This document shows positions 15,859-24,858 of a stretch of DNA of 64,000 bases, piece after piece. A program made the position numbers and the translations under genes. Position 1 is the first letter of the stretch. Every line of letters begins with the position of its first letter. The stretch covers positions 268,286-332,285 of the forward strand of contig NZ_BCTA01000052.1 of NCBI RefSeq assembly GCF_001570485.1, given 5' to 3'. Source of the DNA: Mycolicibacterium novocastrense (GTDB lineage Bacteria > Actinomycetota > Actinomycetes > Mycobacteriales > Mycobacteriaceae). The notes beneath the pieces were generated by a model that saw only the letters and a list, made by a program, of their open reading frames with translations, did no database searches and was not told the origin of the DNA.

Positions 15859-16206
15859 GACAACTCCTAACGATTTGCGGACGATCTCCAACGGCCCGCA
15901 AATGCTCTCGCGATGGACGGCAATCAGTCCCCGACGCCGAAAACGGCCAAGCCACATCCTGCCACCGGTCGCGTCACCCCCGCCAATTCAGTGGGATGTG
16001 GGCCCGATGTGCGCCGGTGGGCGACGGTCGGCGGTAACGCCGTTCGGCTTGGTTGCGAGAACGAATCGGGACATCGTCAGGCGTTGCTGGCCGATCGTTC
16101 AGGCACCATGAGAGCAGACCGAAGGGACCGGCACCTTACCGCAGGTTGTTGTACGCTTCGGCTACGAAACGCCGAGGAGAAAGCGGGGGATCCAATCCAG
16201 CAATTC
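15859..16206. other. Divergent intergenic region between haemophore and mmpL11
   Basis: 348 bp containing the control regions of both genes. An inverted repeat ATTTGCGG (15873-15880) and CCGCAAAT (15896-15903) with a 15-base loop lies just upstream of the haemophore ribosome site. No IdeR-type iron box was recognised. GAGGAGAAAG near 16173 is rather far from the mmpL11 ATG. Confidence 0.5.
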
Positions 16207-19107
16207 ATGTTGCGCTTGAGTAGCAAACTGCGCAGATATCGCTGGGCGGTTTTCGCCGTTTGGGTGCTCCTGCTCGTCCCCTCGATCTGGCTGGCGCTCA
16301 ACCAGTCGAGCCACCTCACCGGTGGCGGTTTCGAGGTCGACGGCTCCCAGTCGCTGCGCGTGCAGCACGAACTCGAAGAGCACTTCCCCGACCAGGGCGC
16401 CTCGCCGCTGGCGTTGGTCGCCGCACCGCGCGCCGATGCCTCGTATCAGGACATGAACGTCGCCGTCGCGCACCTCGAACGCCTGGCCGCCGAGGTGCCC
16501 AGTGTCAAGATCGTCCCGAACCCGCAACAGCCCCCGCCGCAGCCGGACCGGCCCTACGTGATCACGCTGCAGCTGGACTTCGACAACACCGGCGCCACGG
16601 ACGTGGCCAAGAAGCTGCGCGAAAAGGTCGGCATCGACGGCGAGGATCCGGGGGAGATCGAGAACGGCCGGGTCAAGCTGTACGTCATCGGCCAGGGCGC
16701 GCTGGGCGCCGCGGCGTCCGGGGCCATCAAGACCGACATCGCCCAGGCAGAGCGGTGGAACCTGCCCATCGTCCTGATCGTTCTGCTCGCCGTGTTCGGG
16801 TCGCTGGCCGCGGCGGCCGTGCCGCTGGTGCTCGGCGTCTGCACCGTCGCGGTGACGATGGGGCTGGTCTACCTGCTCTCGATGTTCACGACGATGTCGG
16901 TGTTCGTGACCTCGACGGTGTCCATGTTCGGCATCGCGCTGGCGATCGACTACTCGCTGTTCATCCTCATGCGCTTCCGCGAGGAGCTGCGCGCCGGACG
17001 GGACCCCGACCAGGCCGCCGACGCCGCGATGGCCACTTCGGGTCTGGCCGTGGTGCTGTCCGGGCTGACCGTGATCGCCTCGGTGACCGGCATCTACCTC
17101 ATTCAAACCCCGGTGCTGGAGTCGATGGCCACCGGCGCCATCCTCGCGGTCGCGGTCGCGGTGCTCACCTCCACGACGCTGACGCCGGCCGTGCTGGCGA
17201 CGTTCGGGCGGGCGGCGGCGCGACGCTCGTCGTACCTGCACTGGTCGAGACGCCCAGAAGCCACCCAGTCCCGGTTCTGGACGCGTTGGACCGGCTGGGT
17301 GATGCGCAGGCCGTGGCTGTCGGCGACGGCCGCCGCCGCGCTGCTGATCGCGCTGGCCGCGCCCGCGTTCTCGATGATGCTCGGCAACAGCATGCAGCGT
17401 CAGTTCGAGCCGACACACGAGATTCGCGGCGGCGTCAACGCCGCGGCCGAGGCACTGGGCGCCGGTGCGCTCGGCCCGGTGCGGGTCCTGGTGACCTTCC
17501 CGGACGGAAACGCCGCTTCCGCTCCGGCGAAGGAGCCGCTGCTCGACGCGATTCGCCAACGCATGGCGCAGGGCCCGAACGTGGTGTCTGTCAGCCCGCC
17601 CTCGTTCGGCGAGGACTACCGGCACGCGCTGCTGTCGGCGGTGCTGTCGGTCGACCCCGAGGACATGGGGGCGCGCGAGACGGTCGACTGGATGCGCGCG
17701 GAGCTGCCCTCGACGCCCGGCACCGAGAACGTGCAGATCGACGTCGGCGGTCCGACCGCGCTGATCAAGGATTTCGACGACCGGGTCTCTGCCACTCAGC
17801 CCCTGGTGTTCCTGTTCGTGGCGTTGATCGCGTTCCTCATGCTGCTCGTCGCGATCCGCTCGGTGGTCCTGGCGCTCAAGGGCGTCCTGATGACCGTGCT
17901 GTCGGTGGCCGCCGCGTACGGCAGCCTGGTGGCGGTATTCCAGTGGGGTTGGCTGGAAGACCTGGGCTTCGACCGGCTCTCGTCGCTGGACAGCACGATC
18001 CCGCCGCTGGTTCTGGCGATGACGTTCGGCCTGTCCATGGACTACGAGATCTTCCTGCTGACCCGCATCCGTGAGCGCTTCCTGCTGACCCGCAACACGC
18101 GCGACGCGGTGGCCTACGGCGTGAGCACCAGCGCGCGGACCATCACCAGCGCCGCGCTCATCATGATCGCGGTCTTCATCGGGTTCGCGTTCGCGGGCAT
18201 GCCGCTGGTCGCTCAACTGGGTGTGGCCTGTGCGGTGGCGATCGCCGTGGACGCGACCGTCGTCCGGCTGGTCCTGGTGCCGGCCCTAATGGCGATGTTC
18301 GACGAGTGGAACTGGTGGCTACCGCACTGGCTGGCCCGCATCCTGCCGTCGGTGGACTTCGAGAAGCCCCTGCCCAAGGTGGACACCCCCAATCTGATCA
18401 TCATCCCCGACGACCTCTCGTCGCTGGGACCGACCGGCTCCGAGCTGCGCACCGTCGTCAAATCGGCGGCTAAGTTGAAAACCCTTGTACCCCAGGCTGT
18501 CACGGTCGCCGATCCGCTGGCCTTCAGCGGCTGCAGTCCCGACGCGCCCACCACGAAGATGCGCAGCGTCGGGCGGCTCAACGCCGGGCACCGCGGCGGC
18601 GGTACCGCGTTGGCCACCGCCCCGCCGCCGGTCCATCCGGTGACGATGTGGCGGGGCCGACTCGCGGTCGCCCTCGACGCCCTCGACACCGCTTCGGACT
18701 GCGAGCACGCCACGATGGAGCGGCGCCGTCCGATGGAAACCACCAACGTGCAACTGCCGACCGGCGACCGGCTGCAGATCCCGACGGGCGCGGAGACGCT
18801 GCGGCTCAAGGGCTACCTGATCATGTGCCGCAACACCACGCGCGACTACGCCGAGTTCGCCGACCTGGTCGAGTGCATGGACACGCGCACGGCGGCAGAA
18901 GTACTGAGCACAATGGACCGGTACTACTCTGGTTCACAGTCAAGAAAGCAGTGGGTGGCGACTCAGCTGGTGCGCCGACTGGCCGACCCTGCGCCTTCGG
19001 ACGAGCACGACACCCGGATGTCCGGTCCGGAGGCGGAGGCGGAGTGGGCGAAAGTTCGAGAGCGCTGCCTTTCGGTGGCGGTCGCGATGCTGGAGGAGGC
19101 GAGGTGA
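16207..19107 (+). CDS. mmpL11: MmpL11 lipid transporter
   Basis: 966 aa from ATG 16207, matching the known N-terminus pattern (MLRLSSKLRRYRW). MmpL11 exports monomeromycolyl-diacylglycerol and mycolate wax ester precursors and has been linked to haem uptake. Proton-relay pairs are D248-Y249 (GIALAIDYSLFILMR) and D612-Y613 (GLSMDYEIFLL). The C-terminal cytoplasmic domain ends RCLSVAVAMLEEAR as in M. tuberculosis. Its TGA overlaps the GTG of the next gene. The ribosome site before 16207 is weak, so an upstream non-ATG start cannot be excluded. Confidence 0.95.
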   Translation: MLRLSSKLRRYRWAVFAVWVLLLVPSIWLALNQSSHLTGGGFEVDGSQSLRVQHELEEHFPDQGASPLALVAAPRADASYQDMNVAVAHLERLAAEVPSVKIVPNPQQPPPQPDRPYVITLQLDFDNTGATDVAKKLREKVGIDGEDPGEIENGRVKLYVIGQGALGAAASGAIKTDIAQAERWNLPIVLIVLLAVFGSLAAAAVPLVLGVCTVAVTMGLVYLLSMFTTMSVFVTSTVSMFGIALAIDYSLFILMRFREELRAGRDPDQAADAAMATSGLAVVLSGLTVIASVTGIYLIQTPVLESMATGAILAVAVAVLTSTTLTPAVLATFGRAAARRSSYLHWSRRPEATQSRFWTRWTGWVMRRPWLSATAAAALLIALAAPAFSMMLGNSMQRQFEPTHEIRGGVNAAAEALGAGALGPVRVLVTFPDGNAASAPAKEPLLDAIRQRMAQGPNVVSVSPPSFGEDYRHALLSAVLSVDPEDMGARETVDWMRAELPSTPGTENVQIDVGGPTALIKDFDDRVSATQPLVFLFVALIAFLMLLVAIRSVVLALKGVLMTVLSVAAAYGSLVAVFQWGWLEDLGFDRLSSLDSTIPPLVLAMTFGLSMDYEIFLLTRIRERFLLTRNTRDAVAYGVSTSARTITSAALIMIAVFIGFAFAGMPLVAQLGVACAVAIAVDATVVRLVLVPALMAMFDEWNWWLPHWLARILPSVDFEKPLPKVDTPNLIIIPDDLSSLGPTGSELRTVVKSAAKLKTLVPQAVTVADPLAFSGCSPDAPTTKMRSVGRLNAGHRGGGTALATAPPPVHPVTMWRGRLAVALDALDTASDCEHATMERRRPMETTNVQLPTGDRLQIPTGAETLRLKGYLIMCRNTTRDYAEFADLVECMDTRTAAEVLSTMDRYYSGSQSRKQWVATQLVRRLADPAPSDEHDTRMSGPEAEAEWAKVRERCLSVAVAMLEEAR

Positions 19108-19625
19108 CGGTGACTCCCGACATTCGGGATACCCGCCGCCGCGAGGGTGTCTCCGCAGAGCAGAGCCCGAGACCGCCCGCGACGCAGGGGGCTGACGAGC
19201 GCCCGGTCGAGTTCTGGCCGACCGCGGCCATCCGCGCGGCCCTGGAGACCGATGACCTCGCGGTCTGGCAGCGCATCGTCGCGGCGATCAAGCGGGACCC
19301 GTTCGGCCGTACCGCGCGTCAGGTCGAGGAGGTCCTCGAGACCGCGCGACCGTACGGCGTGTCCAAAGCGCTGGCCGAGGTGCTCACCCGGACCCGCGAA
19401 CATCTGGAGGCCAACGAGCGCGAGGAGGTGGCCCGACACATCCGCGTGCTGTTGGAGCACTCCGGGCTGGGACACCAGGAGTTCGCATCGCGGATCGGCG
19501 TGCCCCCCGATGAGTTCGCATCGTTCCTCGACGGCCAGACCAGTCCGTCGGCGGCGTTGATGGTGCGGATGAAGCGGCTCTCGGAGCGGTTCGCGCGGAT
19601 GCGTTCGAACCGGCCCAACGGCTGA
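19104..19625 (+). CDS. Small XRE-like protein cotranscribed with mmpL11 (Rv0201c type)
   Basis: 173 aa, GTG at 19104 overlapping the mmpL11 stop (GTGA). The C-terminal part, RVLLEHSGLGHQEFASRIGVPPDEFASFLDGQTSPSAALMVRMKRL, reads as an XRE-type helix-turn-helix. The middle part (RAALETDDLAVWQRIVAAIKRDPFGRTARQVEEVLE) is helical. It may regulate its own operon, but no operator is visible. Confidence 0.75.
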   Translation: MTVTPDIRDTRRREGVSAEQSPRPPATQGADERPVEFWPTAAIRAALETDDLAVWQRIVAAIKRDPFGRTARQVEEVLETARPYGVSKALAEVLTRTREHLEANEREEVARHIRVLLEHSGLGHQEFASRIGVPPDEFASFLDGQTSPSAALMVRMKRLSERFARMRSNRPNG

Positions 19626-19648
19626 CGGCCACTGGGTATACGCCGGGA

Positions 19649-20044
19649 ATGGACCTCGAACAGATTCTGCGGGAGACCCGCACGGTGGCGATCGTCGGTG
19701 CGTCGCCGAACCCCGACCGCGCCAGCCACGAGATCTGGACCTACCTCAAGGCGGCCGCCGACTACGACCTGTACCTGGTCAACCCGACCGTCAGCGACAT
19801 CGAGGGCACCCCGGTCTACCCGTCGCTGGCCGATCTGCCTGTGGTGCCGGACCTCGTCGACGTGTTCCGCAGGCGCGAGCACCTGCCCGGGGTGCTGCAG
19901 GACGGCATCGCCATCGGAGCCAAGGTGCTGTGGCTGCAACTCGGCCTGTGGGACGAGCAGGTCGCCCGCGACGGCGAGGCGGCCGGACTCCAGGTCGTGA
20001 TGGACCGCTGCATCAAGGTCGACCACGCCCGGCTGCTCCGCTAG
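19649..20044 (+). CDS. CoA-binding protein (YccU family)
   Basis: 131 aa. The Rossmann-type start TVAIVGASPNPDRASHEIWTYL, then YLVNPTVSDIEGTPVYPSLADLP and LWLQLGLWDEQVARDGEAAGLQVVMDRCIKVDHARL, match stand-alone CoA-binding domain proteins. It is a cytosolic protein with no established reaction. It follows the XRE-like gene after 23 bp and probably ends the mmpL11 operon. Confidence 0.88.
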   Translation: MDLEQILRETRTVAIVGASPNPDRASHEIWTYLKAAADYDLYLVNPTVSDIEGTPVYPSLADLPVVPDLVDVFRRREHLPGVLQDGIAIGAKVLWLQLGLWDEQVARDGEAAGLQVVMDRCIKVDHARLLR

Positions 20045-20053
20045 CCGACCCCG

Positions 20054-20743
20054 TCACCGCGCGTGGATCGGCGACACGTTGTCGACCAACCACCGACCGT
20101 CGGTCTTGGACAACGTGACCCGCAACGCCAGCACCGCGGTGTCCGGCGGTTTCCCCGGCGAATTCTGGGTTGCGTGCAGGATCACCGCGACGCTCGCGGC
20201 GTCCGGGCCGATCGCCTCGACGCCCGCTGAGACGGTGCTCGCCTGGGCCGAAACGTTGCGGTTCGCCAAATCCTTTGCCACCGAGGCGAACTCGCTCTTG
20301 AACACGTCGGCGCGTTCCGGGGACATCATCGCCGCCGCACGGTCGATCGACGCGGTCGGACTCTGCGGGGTGAACGTGGCCGACGCTTCGGCCACACTGC
20401 TGGCGATGCCGACGACCTCGGTGCTGTCGTTGCGCAGCGCGCGGTCGGGCACCGTCCACTGCAGGTAGCCGACGAGCACTGCGGCCGCCACCGCCGCCGT
20501 CGCGACCGCGACCACTCCCAGCCGCAGGCCCGGTCCGTCGTCGTCGGTGCCGACCGTCACCGCATCGCGGCGCGCCAGCACCACGTTGACCACCACGCCC
20601 TGAACGATCAACAGGCACAGCACCGAACAGACGGACACCCACCACAGCGGCCACGCCAGCGCGATGCCGATGTACACCAGCGCCGCTATCGCGGCCACCG
20701 GAGGCGCCACGTCGAACGCCGCGACCCGCAGGACGTTCCTCAT
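20054..20743 (-). CDS. omamB: Orphaned Mce-associated membrane protein B
   Basis: 229 aa, Rv0200 type. There are three hydrophobic segments (the first two near residues 12-52 and another near 75-95), then an extracytoplasmic domain: SSVAEASATFTPQSPTASIDRAAAMMSPERADVFKSEFASVAKDLANR and VTLSKTDGRWLVDNVSPI, the Mce-associated protein fold. OmamA/OmamB proteins support Mce lipid/cholesterol importers. Its ATG overlaps the omamA stop (ATGA). It converges on the CoA-binding gene. Confidence 0.85.
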   Translation of the reverse strand: MRNVLRVAAFDVAPPVAAIAALVYIGIALAWPLWWVSVCSVLCLLIVQGVVVNVVLARRDAVTVGTDDDGPGLRLGVVAVATAAVAAAVLVGYLQWTVPDRALRNDSTEVVGIASSVAEASATFTPQSPTASIDRAAAMMSPERADVFKSEFASVAKDLANRNVSAQASTVSAGVEAIGPDAASVAVILHATQNSPGKPPDTAVLALRVTLSKTDGRWLVDNVSPIHAR

Positions 20744-21330
20744 CGGATCGGCTCCAACCCCGAGATCATCAGCTTGCCGTCCACGTCGGACACGTCGAGC
20801 CGCAGATTCCAGCGCACCGTCCTGGGCTCATCCCCGCCCACGTTCTCGCTGACCGAGGTCGCCACCACCATGACGGTGTCGGTGCGCGACGCGAACTCGG
20901 CGAGCTCGGGCTGAGGTCGCCGCGGCGGCGCCCCGCCCGGGCCCGGCGGCGGGTGATGGATCGACTCGACCGCGACCGAGTCGATCTGCCCGGTGGTCTG
21001 CGACTGCAGGGTGTGCACGAGCCTGCGGTAGGGCTCGACGGCCGCCTCGAAGTCCGCGTTGAGCTGGCCGACGGTGCCTTCGTGCAGCCGGATCATGTCG
21101 GCCTGCACGGTGTCCTTGTTCATGTTGATCAGCACGTTGGTCCAGTCGACCGCGGTCTGCATGACGCGGGCGCGGTAGCGCAACTCGTCGGTGTGGTCGT
21201 GGTGCTGAATCCAGATCAGGGCGGCCAGTGCCACCGCCACGACCGAGATCAGCCCCAGTACCGCCGATGCGACGCCGTACTTGGTGAAGACGGGACCGTC
21301 CTCGACTGCGGTGGGCGCGTCCTCGGGCAT
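20740..21330 (-). CDS. omamA: Orphaned Mce-associated membrane protein A
   Basis: 196 aa, ATG at 21330, Rv0199 type. One membrane segment (YGVASAVLGLISVVAVALAALIW) is followed by an exported domain with MQTAVDWTNVLINMNKDTVQADMIRLHEGTVGQLNADFEAAVEPYRRLVHTLQS. In M. tuberculosis OmamA stabilises the Mce ATPase MceG and is needed for cholesterol import. A Pro/Gly-rich loop (HHPPPGPGGAPPRRPQPE) interrupts the domain. It is cotranscribed with omamB and divergent from the glycosyltransferase. Confidence 0.87.
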   Translation of the reverse strand: MPEDAPTAVEDGPVFTKYGVASAVLGLISVVAVALAALIWIQHHDHTDELRYRARVMQTAVDWTNVLINMNKDTVQADMIRLHEGTVGQLNADFEAAVEPYRRLVHTLQSQTTGQIDSVAVESIHHPPPGPGGAPPRRPQPELAEFASRTDTVMVVATSVSENVGGDEPRTVRWNLRLDVSDVDGKLMISGLEPIR

Positions 21331-21451
21331 GCGCGTGAGGGTACCGGGCTGCGGGCCGAACGCCCGTGAGCGGTCAAAGTCACATCCACCCGGCACTGGA
21401 GAAACGACAAGACGGGTATGCAGGCTTGCGACCGGCGAGGGAAAGGGATGC

Positions 21452-22765
21452 GTGGCCAACTACCTGATTGCCGCCAGCCCGATCCCCGGGCATGTCATGC
21501 CACTGCTGCACGTCGGCGCGGACCTGGTGCAGCGCGGTCACCGCGTCACCGTGCTGACGGACGCCGACCACAAGGACGCGGTGTCCGTTCGGGGTCTCGC
21601 GGCCCTGGAGCTGCCAGACGCGGCTCGCCCCAAACGAGACGACAGCGGTCTGCGTGGCCTACCGCCGCTGCTCGACCGCTGGCATCGAGGGCGCACCGAG
21701 ATGCGCTCGGTGTTCATCGAGCCACTGGCGGCGCAGTACTGGGCGTTGCGTAAGGCGCTTAGCCATGACCACTTCGACGCGGTGCTGTGCGATGTCGCCT
21801 TCACCGGCGCCCTGCCGCTGTTGACCGGTCACCGCCCCCGGCCGTGGATTCTGGTGTGCGGGGTGGGCCCGCTGACGTTGTCGAGCGCCGACGCACCGCC
21901 GTTCGGAACGGCGTGGGCCCCGCGGTCAGACGTCAACTACGAGCCGATGACCTGGGTGACGCACCGGGTGCTGTTCGGCGACGTCCGCGCCGATCTGAAC
22001 GCCGCGCTCGACGCCGTCGGCGCCCCACCGTCGCCGGTGTTCCTGACGGACTGGCCCGTGCTCGCCGACCGGCTTCTGCAGTTCACCGTGCCGTCGCTGG
22101 AGTATCCGCGCGGCGATCTGCCGGCGAACGTCGTCTACACCGGCCCGGTGATACCGAGGCCCGCCGCTCAGAAGCGGGGACTGCCGTGGGATCCGGCCGG
22201 CGATCCGCGCACCGTGGTCCACGTCACCCAGGGCACGTGGGACAACGACGACCAGGGCGCGCTCGTCGTCCCCACGGTCGAGGCGCTCGCCGGCCGCGAA
22301 GATCTCCTGGTGGTCGCGACGACGGGACGCGAGGGCCGCACGACGATCCCGGGCCGGGTGCCCGCCAACGCCTACGTCACCGACTTTCTGCCCTATGCCG
22401 AACTGCTGCCGCACGTCGACGTGATGATCACCAACGGCGGATACGGCGGTGTGCACCAGGCGCTCTCGCACGGCATCCCCCTGATCGTCGCCGGCGGCTC
22501 GGCCGACAAACCGGAGGTCGCCGCCCGGGTCGCTTACGCGCGGGCAGGGATCAACCTGGGCACGTCCCGGCCCGGCCGCGCCGAGATCGTCGGCGCGCTC
22601 GACGCGATCCTCGGCACCGGCGCCCACCGCGCCGCGGCCCGCCGATTGAGCCGCGAGATCCGCGCCGTGAACGCCTTCGACCGTATCGCCGAGACGCTGG
22701 CGGGTCTGGCGGTACCGCAGCGGCCAGGGAAGCCGGCAGTGCGTTCTGGCACCCTGGTGGGGTGA
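21452..22765 (+). CDS. GT-B family (MGT/UGT-type) glycosyltransferase
   Basis: 437 aa, GTG at 21452 after GAAAGGGA. The N-terminal half has PIPGHVMPLLHVGADLVQRGHRVTVLT. The C-terminal donor-binding region has VTNGGYGGVHQALSHGIPLIVAGGSADKPEVAARV, typical of nucleotide-sugar-dependent UGT-type enzymes acting on small lipophilic acceptors. The acceptor is unknown. Its stop overlaps the zmp1 start (GTGA), suggesting cotranscription. Confidence 0.85.
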   Translation: MANYLIAASPIPGHVMPLLHVGADLVQRGHRVTVLTDADHKDAVSVRGLAALELPDAARPKRDDSGLRGLPPLLDRWHRGRTEMRSVFIEPLAAQYWALRKALSHDHFDAVLCDVAFTGALPLLTGHRPRPWILVCGVGPLTLSSADAPPFGTAWAPRSDVNYEPMTWVTHRVLFGDVRADLNAALDAVGAPPSPVFLTDWPVLADRLLQFTVPSLEYPRGDLPANVVYTGPVIPRPAAQKRGLPWDPAGDPRTVVHVTQGTWDNDDQGALVVPTVEALAGREDLLVVATTGREGRTTIPGRVPANAYVTDFLPYAELLPHVDVMITNGGYGGVHQALSHGIPLIVAGGSADKPEVAARVAYARAGINLGTSRPGRAEIVGALDAILGTGAHRAAARRLSREIRAVNAFDRIAETLAGLAVPQRPGKPAVRSGTLVG

Positions 22766-24774
22766 CGGTAGAAGCAATCAGATCAGGCATCGACCTCAGC
22801 TACGTCGACGCCGACGCCCGCCCGCAGGACGACCTGTTCGGCCACGTGAACGGCCGCTGGCTGACCGAGTACCAGATGCCCGGCGACCGGGCGACCGACG
22901 GTGCGTTCCGATCGCTGTACGACCGCGCCGAGGAACACGTGCGCGACCTGATCACCGAGGCGGCGGCGTCGAACGCGGCCGCGGGCACCGAGGCGGCGGC
23001 GTCCAACGCGGCAACGGGCACCGACGAACAGCGCATCGGCGATCTGTACGCCAGCTTCATGGACGAGCAGGCCGTCGCCGCGCGGGGTGTGGACCCACTG
23101 CTCGAGGAGTTGGCGGCGATCGACGCAGCCGACTCCCCCGAGGCGCTGGCGCGGGTGCTCGGTGCGTTGCAGCGCACCGGAATCGGCGGCGGAACCGGCG
23201 TCTACGTCGACACCGACTCCATGGACTCGACCCGCTACCTGTTGCACCTGACCCAGTCCGGTCTCGGCCTGCCCGACGAGTCCTACTACCGCGACGAGCA
23301 GCACGCCGAGATCCTCGCCGCCTATCCGCAACACATCGCGGCGATGTTCGAGTTGGTGTACGGCGCAGGCGATCACACCGAAACCGCCGCCCGCATCGTG
23401 GCGTTGGAAACCAAGCTGGCCGCTGCGCACTGGGACGTCGTCAAGCGGCGCGACGCCGACCTCACCTACAACCTGCGCGCCTTCGCCGACCTGCCGGCCG
23501 AAGCGCCGGGTTTCGACTGGTCCGGCTGGGTGTCCGAGCTGGGCGCCACGCCGGAAAATGCCGCAGAAGTCGTTGTGCGCCAGCCCGATTACCTCACCGC
23601 ATTCGCCGCCGAGTGGTCCGGCGGGGATCTGCAGGACTGGAAGAGTTGGCTGCGCTGGCGCGTCATCCACGCGCGCGCCTTCCTGCTGACCGACGACCTG
23701 GTCGCCGAGGACTTCGCGTTCTACGGCCGAAGGCTCTCGGGCACCGAACAGATTCGCGACCGCTGGAAGCGTGCGGTGTCGGTGGTGGAGAGCCTGCTGG
23801 GCGACGCGGTCGGAAAGCTGTACGTGGAGCGGCATTTCCCGCCGCACGCCAAGGAACGGATGGACGAACTCGTCGCCAACATCCGCGAGGCCTACCGGGT
23901 GAGCATCAACTCGCTGGACTGGATGACGCCGCAGACGCGGGAAAAGGCGCTGGCCAAGCTCGACAAGTTCACACCCAAGATCGGGTATCCGCGCAAGTGG
24001 CGCGACTATTCGGGCTTGGTGATCGAGCGCGACGACCTCTACGGCAACTACCGCCGCGGTTATGCGTTCGAATACGAGCGCGAGCTGCGCAAGCTTGGCG
24101 GGCCCGTCGACCGCGACGAGTGGTTCATGACGCCGCAGACCGTCAACGCCTACTACAACCCGGGGATGAACGAGATCGTCTTCCCGGCGGCAATTCTGCA
24201 GCCGCCCTTCTTCGACGCCGACGCCGACGACGCCGCCAACTACGGCGGCATCGGCGCGGTCATCGGCCACGAGATCGGGCACGGCTTCGACGATCAAGGC
24301 GCCAAGTACGACGGCGACGGCAACCTGGTCGACTGGTGGACCGACGAGGACCGCACCGAGTTCGGCGCGCGGACAAAGAAGTTGATCGAGCAGTACGACG
24401 AGTACGTGCCCCGGCAGCTGAGCAACGGGCACCACGTGAACGGCGCCTTCACCGTCGGTGAGAACATCGGCGACCTCGGTGGGCTGTCGATCGCGCTGCT
24501 GGCCTACCGGCTGTCGCTGAAGGGCGAGCCCGCGCCGGTGATCGACGGGCTGACCGGTGAGCAGCGGGTCTTCTTCGGCTGGGCTCAGGTGTGGCGGACC
24601 AAATCGCGTGACGCCGAAGCCATCCGACGTCTGGCGATCGACCCGCACTCACCGCCGGAGTTTCGGTGCAACGGCGTCATCCGCAACATGGATGCGTTCT
24701 ACGAGGCGTTCGACGTCACCGAGGACGACGCGCTCTACCTCGAACCCGAACGCCGCGTCCACATCTGGAACTAG
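22762..24774 (+). CDS. zmp1: M13-family zinc metalloprotease Zmp1
   Basis: 670 aa, GTG at 22762 coupled to the glycosyltransferase. Neprilysin-family peptidase, Rv0198c type. Zinc site HEIGH (H503, E504, H507) with the distal ligand in ENIGDLGGL (E567, D571); NPGMNEIVFPAAILQPPFFD precedes it. There is no signal peptide or N-terminal membrane segment, as in the M. tuberculosis enzyme, which is nevertheless found outside the cell. Near residues 66-87 there is an alanine-rich 11-residue unit repeated twice, from a 33-bp duplication, in an otherwise conserved helix. Confidence 0.95.
   Translation: MTVEAIRSGIDLSYVDADARPQDDLFGHVNGRWLTEYQMPGDRATDGAFRSLYDRAEEHVRDLITEAAASNAAAGTEAAASNAATGTDEQRIGDLYASFMDEQAVAARGVDPLLEELAAIDAADSPEALARVLGALQRTGIGGGTGVYVDTDSMDSTRYLLHLTQSGLGLPDESYYRDEQHAEILAAYPQHIAAMFELVYGAGDHTETAARIVALETKLAAAHWDVVKRRDADLTYNLRAFADLPAEAPGFDWSGWVSELGATPENAAEVVVRQPDYLTAFAAEWSGGDLQDWKSWLRWRVIHARAFLLTDDLVAEDFAFYGRRLSGTEQIRDRWKRAVSVVESLLGDAVGKLYVERHFPPHAKERMDELVANIREAYRVSINSLDWMTPQTREKALAKLDKFTPKIGYPRKWRDYSGLVIERDDLYGNYRRGYAFEYERELRKLGGPVDRDEWFMTPQTVNAYYNPGMNEIVFPAAILQPPFFDADADDAANYGGIGAVIGHEIGHGFDDQGAKYDGDGNLVDWWTDEDRTEFGARTKKLIEQYDEYVPRQLSNGHHVNGAFTVGENIGDLGGLSIALLAYRLSLKGEPAPVIDGLTGEQRVFFGWAQVWRTKSRDAEAIRRLAIDPHSPPEFRCNGVIRNMDAFYEAFDVTEDDALYLEPERRVHIWN
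22957..23022 (+). repeat. 33-bp tandem duplication inside zmp1
   Basis: Units 22957-22989 and 22990-23022 encode EAAASNAAAGT and EAAASNAATGT in frame. They differ at only a few bases, so the duplication is recent. It lengthens a surface loop between the first two helices of the protease without disturbing the frame. Confidence 0.85.
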
Positions 24775-24790
24775 CGGCCCCAGAACGCCG

Positions 24791-24847
24791 CGAGACTACG
24801 GTTTTTGACGGGGTCACTCGCGATTCCCATCAGAAACCGTAGTCTCG
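24791..24847. terminator. Bidirectional hairpin between zmp1 and L,D-transpeptidase
   Basis: CGAGACTACGGTTT (24791-24804) and AAACCGTAGTCTCG (24834-24847) are perfect 14-bp arms around a 29-base loop. It fills the space between two convergent genes, so it probably ends transcription from both sides. The loop is long and the T-run lies at the arm/loop border rather than after the stem, unlike a classical intrinsic terminator. Confidence 0.6.
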
Positions 24848-24858
24848 GCGAAACCGCC

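Noticed and set aside
15092..16206. IdeR iron box at the haemophore/mmpL11 promoters
   Set aside because: No TTAGGTTAGGCTAACCTAA-like palindrome could be found; only the ATTTGCGG inverted repeat is present.
15913..16206. 98-codon extension of mmpL11
   Set aside because: The extension has no membrane or MmpL-type sequence, and the known N-terminal pattern begins at the ATG at 16207.
22783..24648. 621-aa minus-strand ORF
   Set aside because: It is the antisense shadow of zmp1, with the low-complexity Val/Arg/Gly composition typical of such frames.
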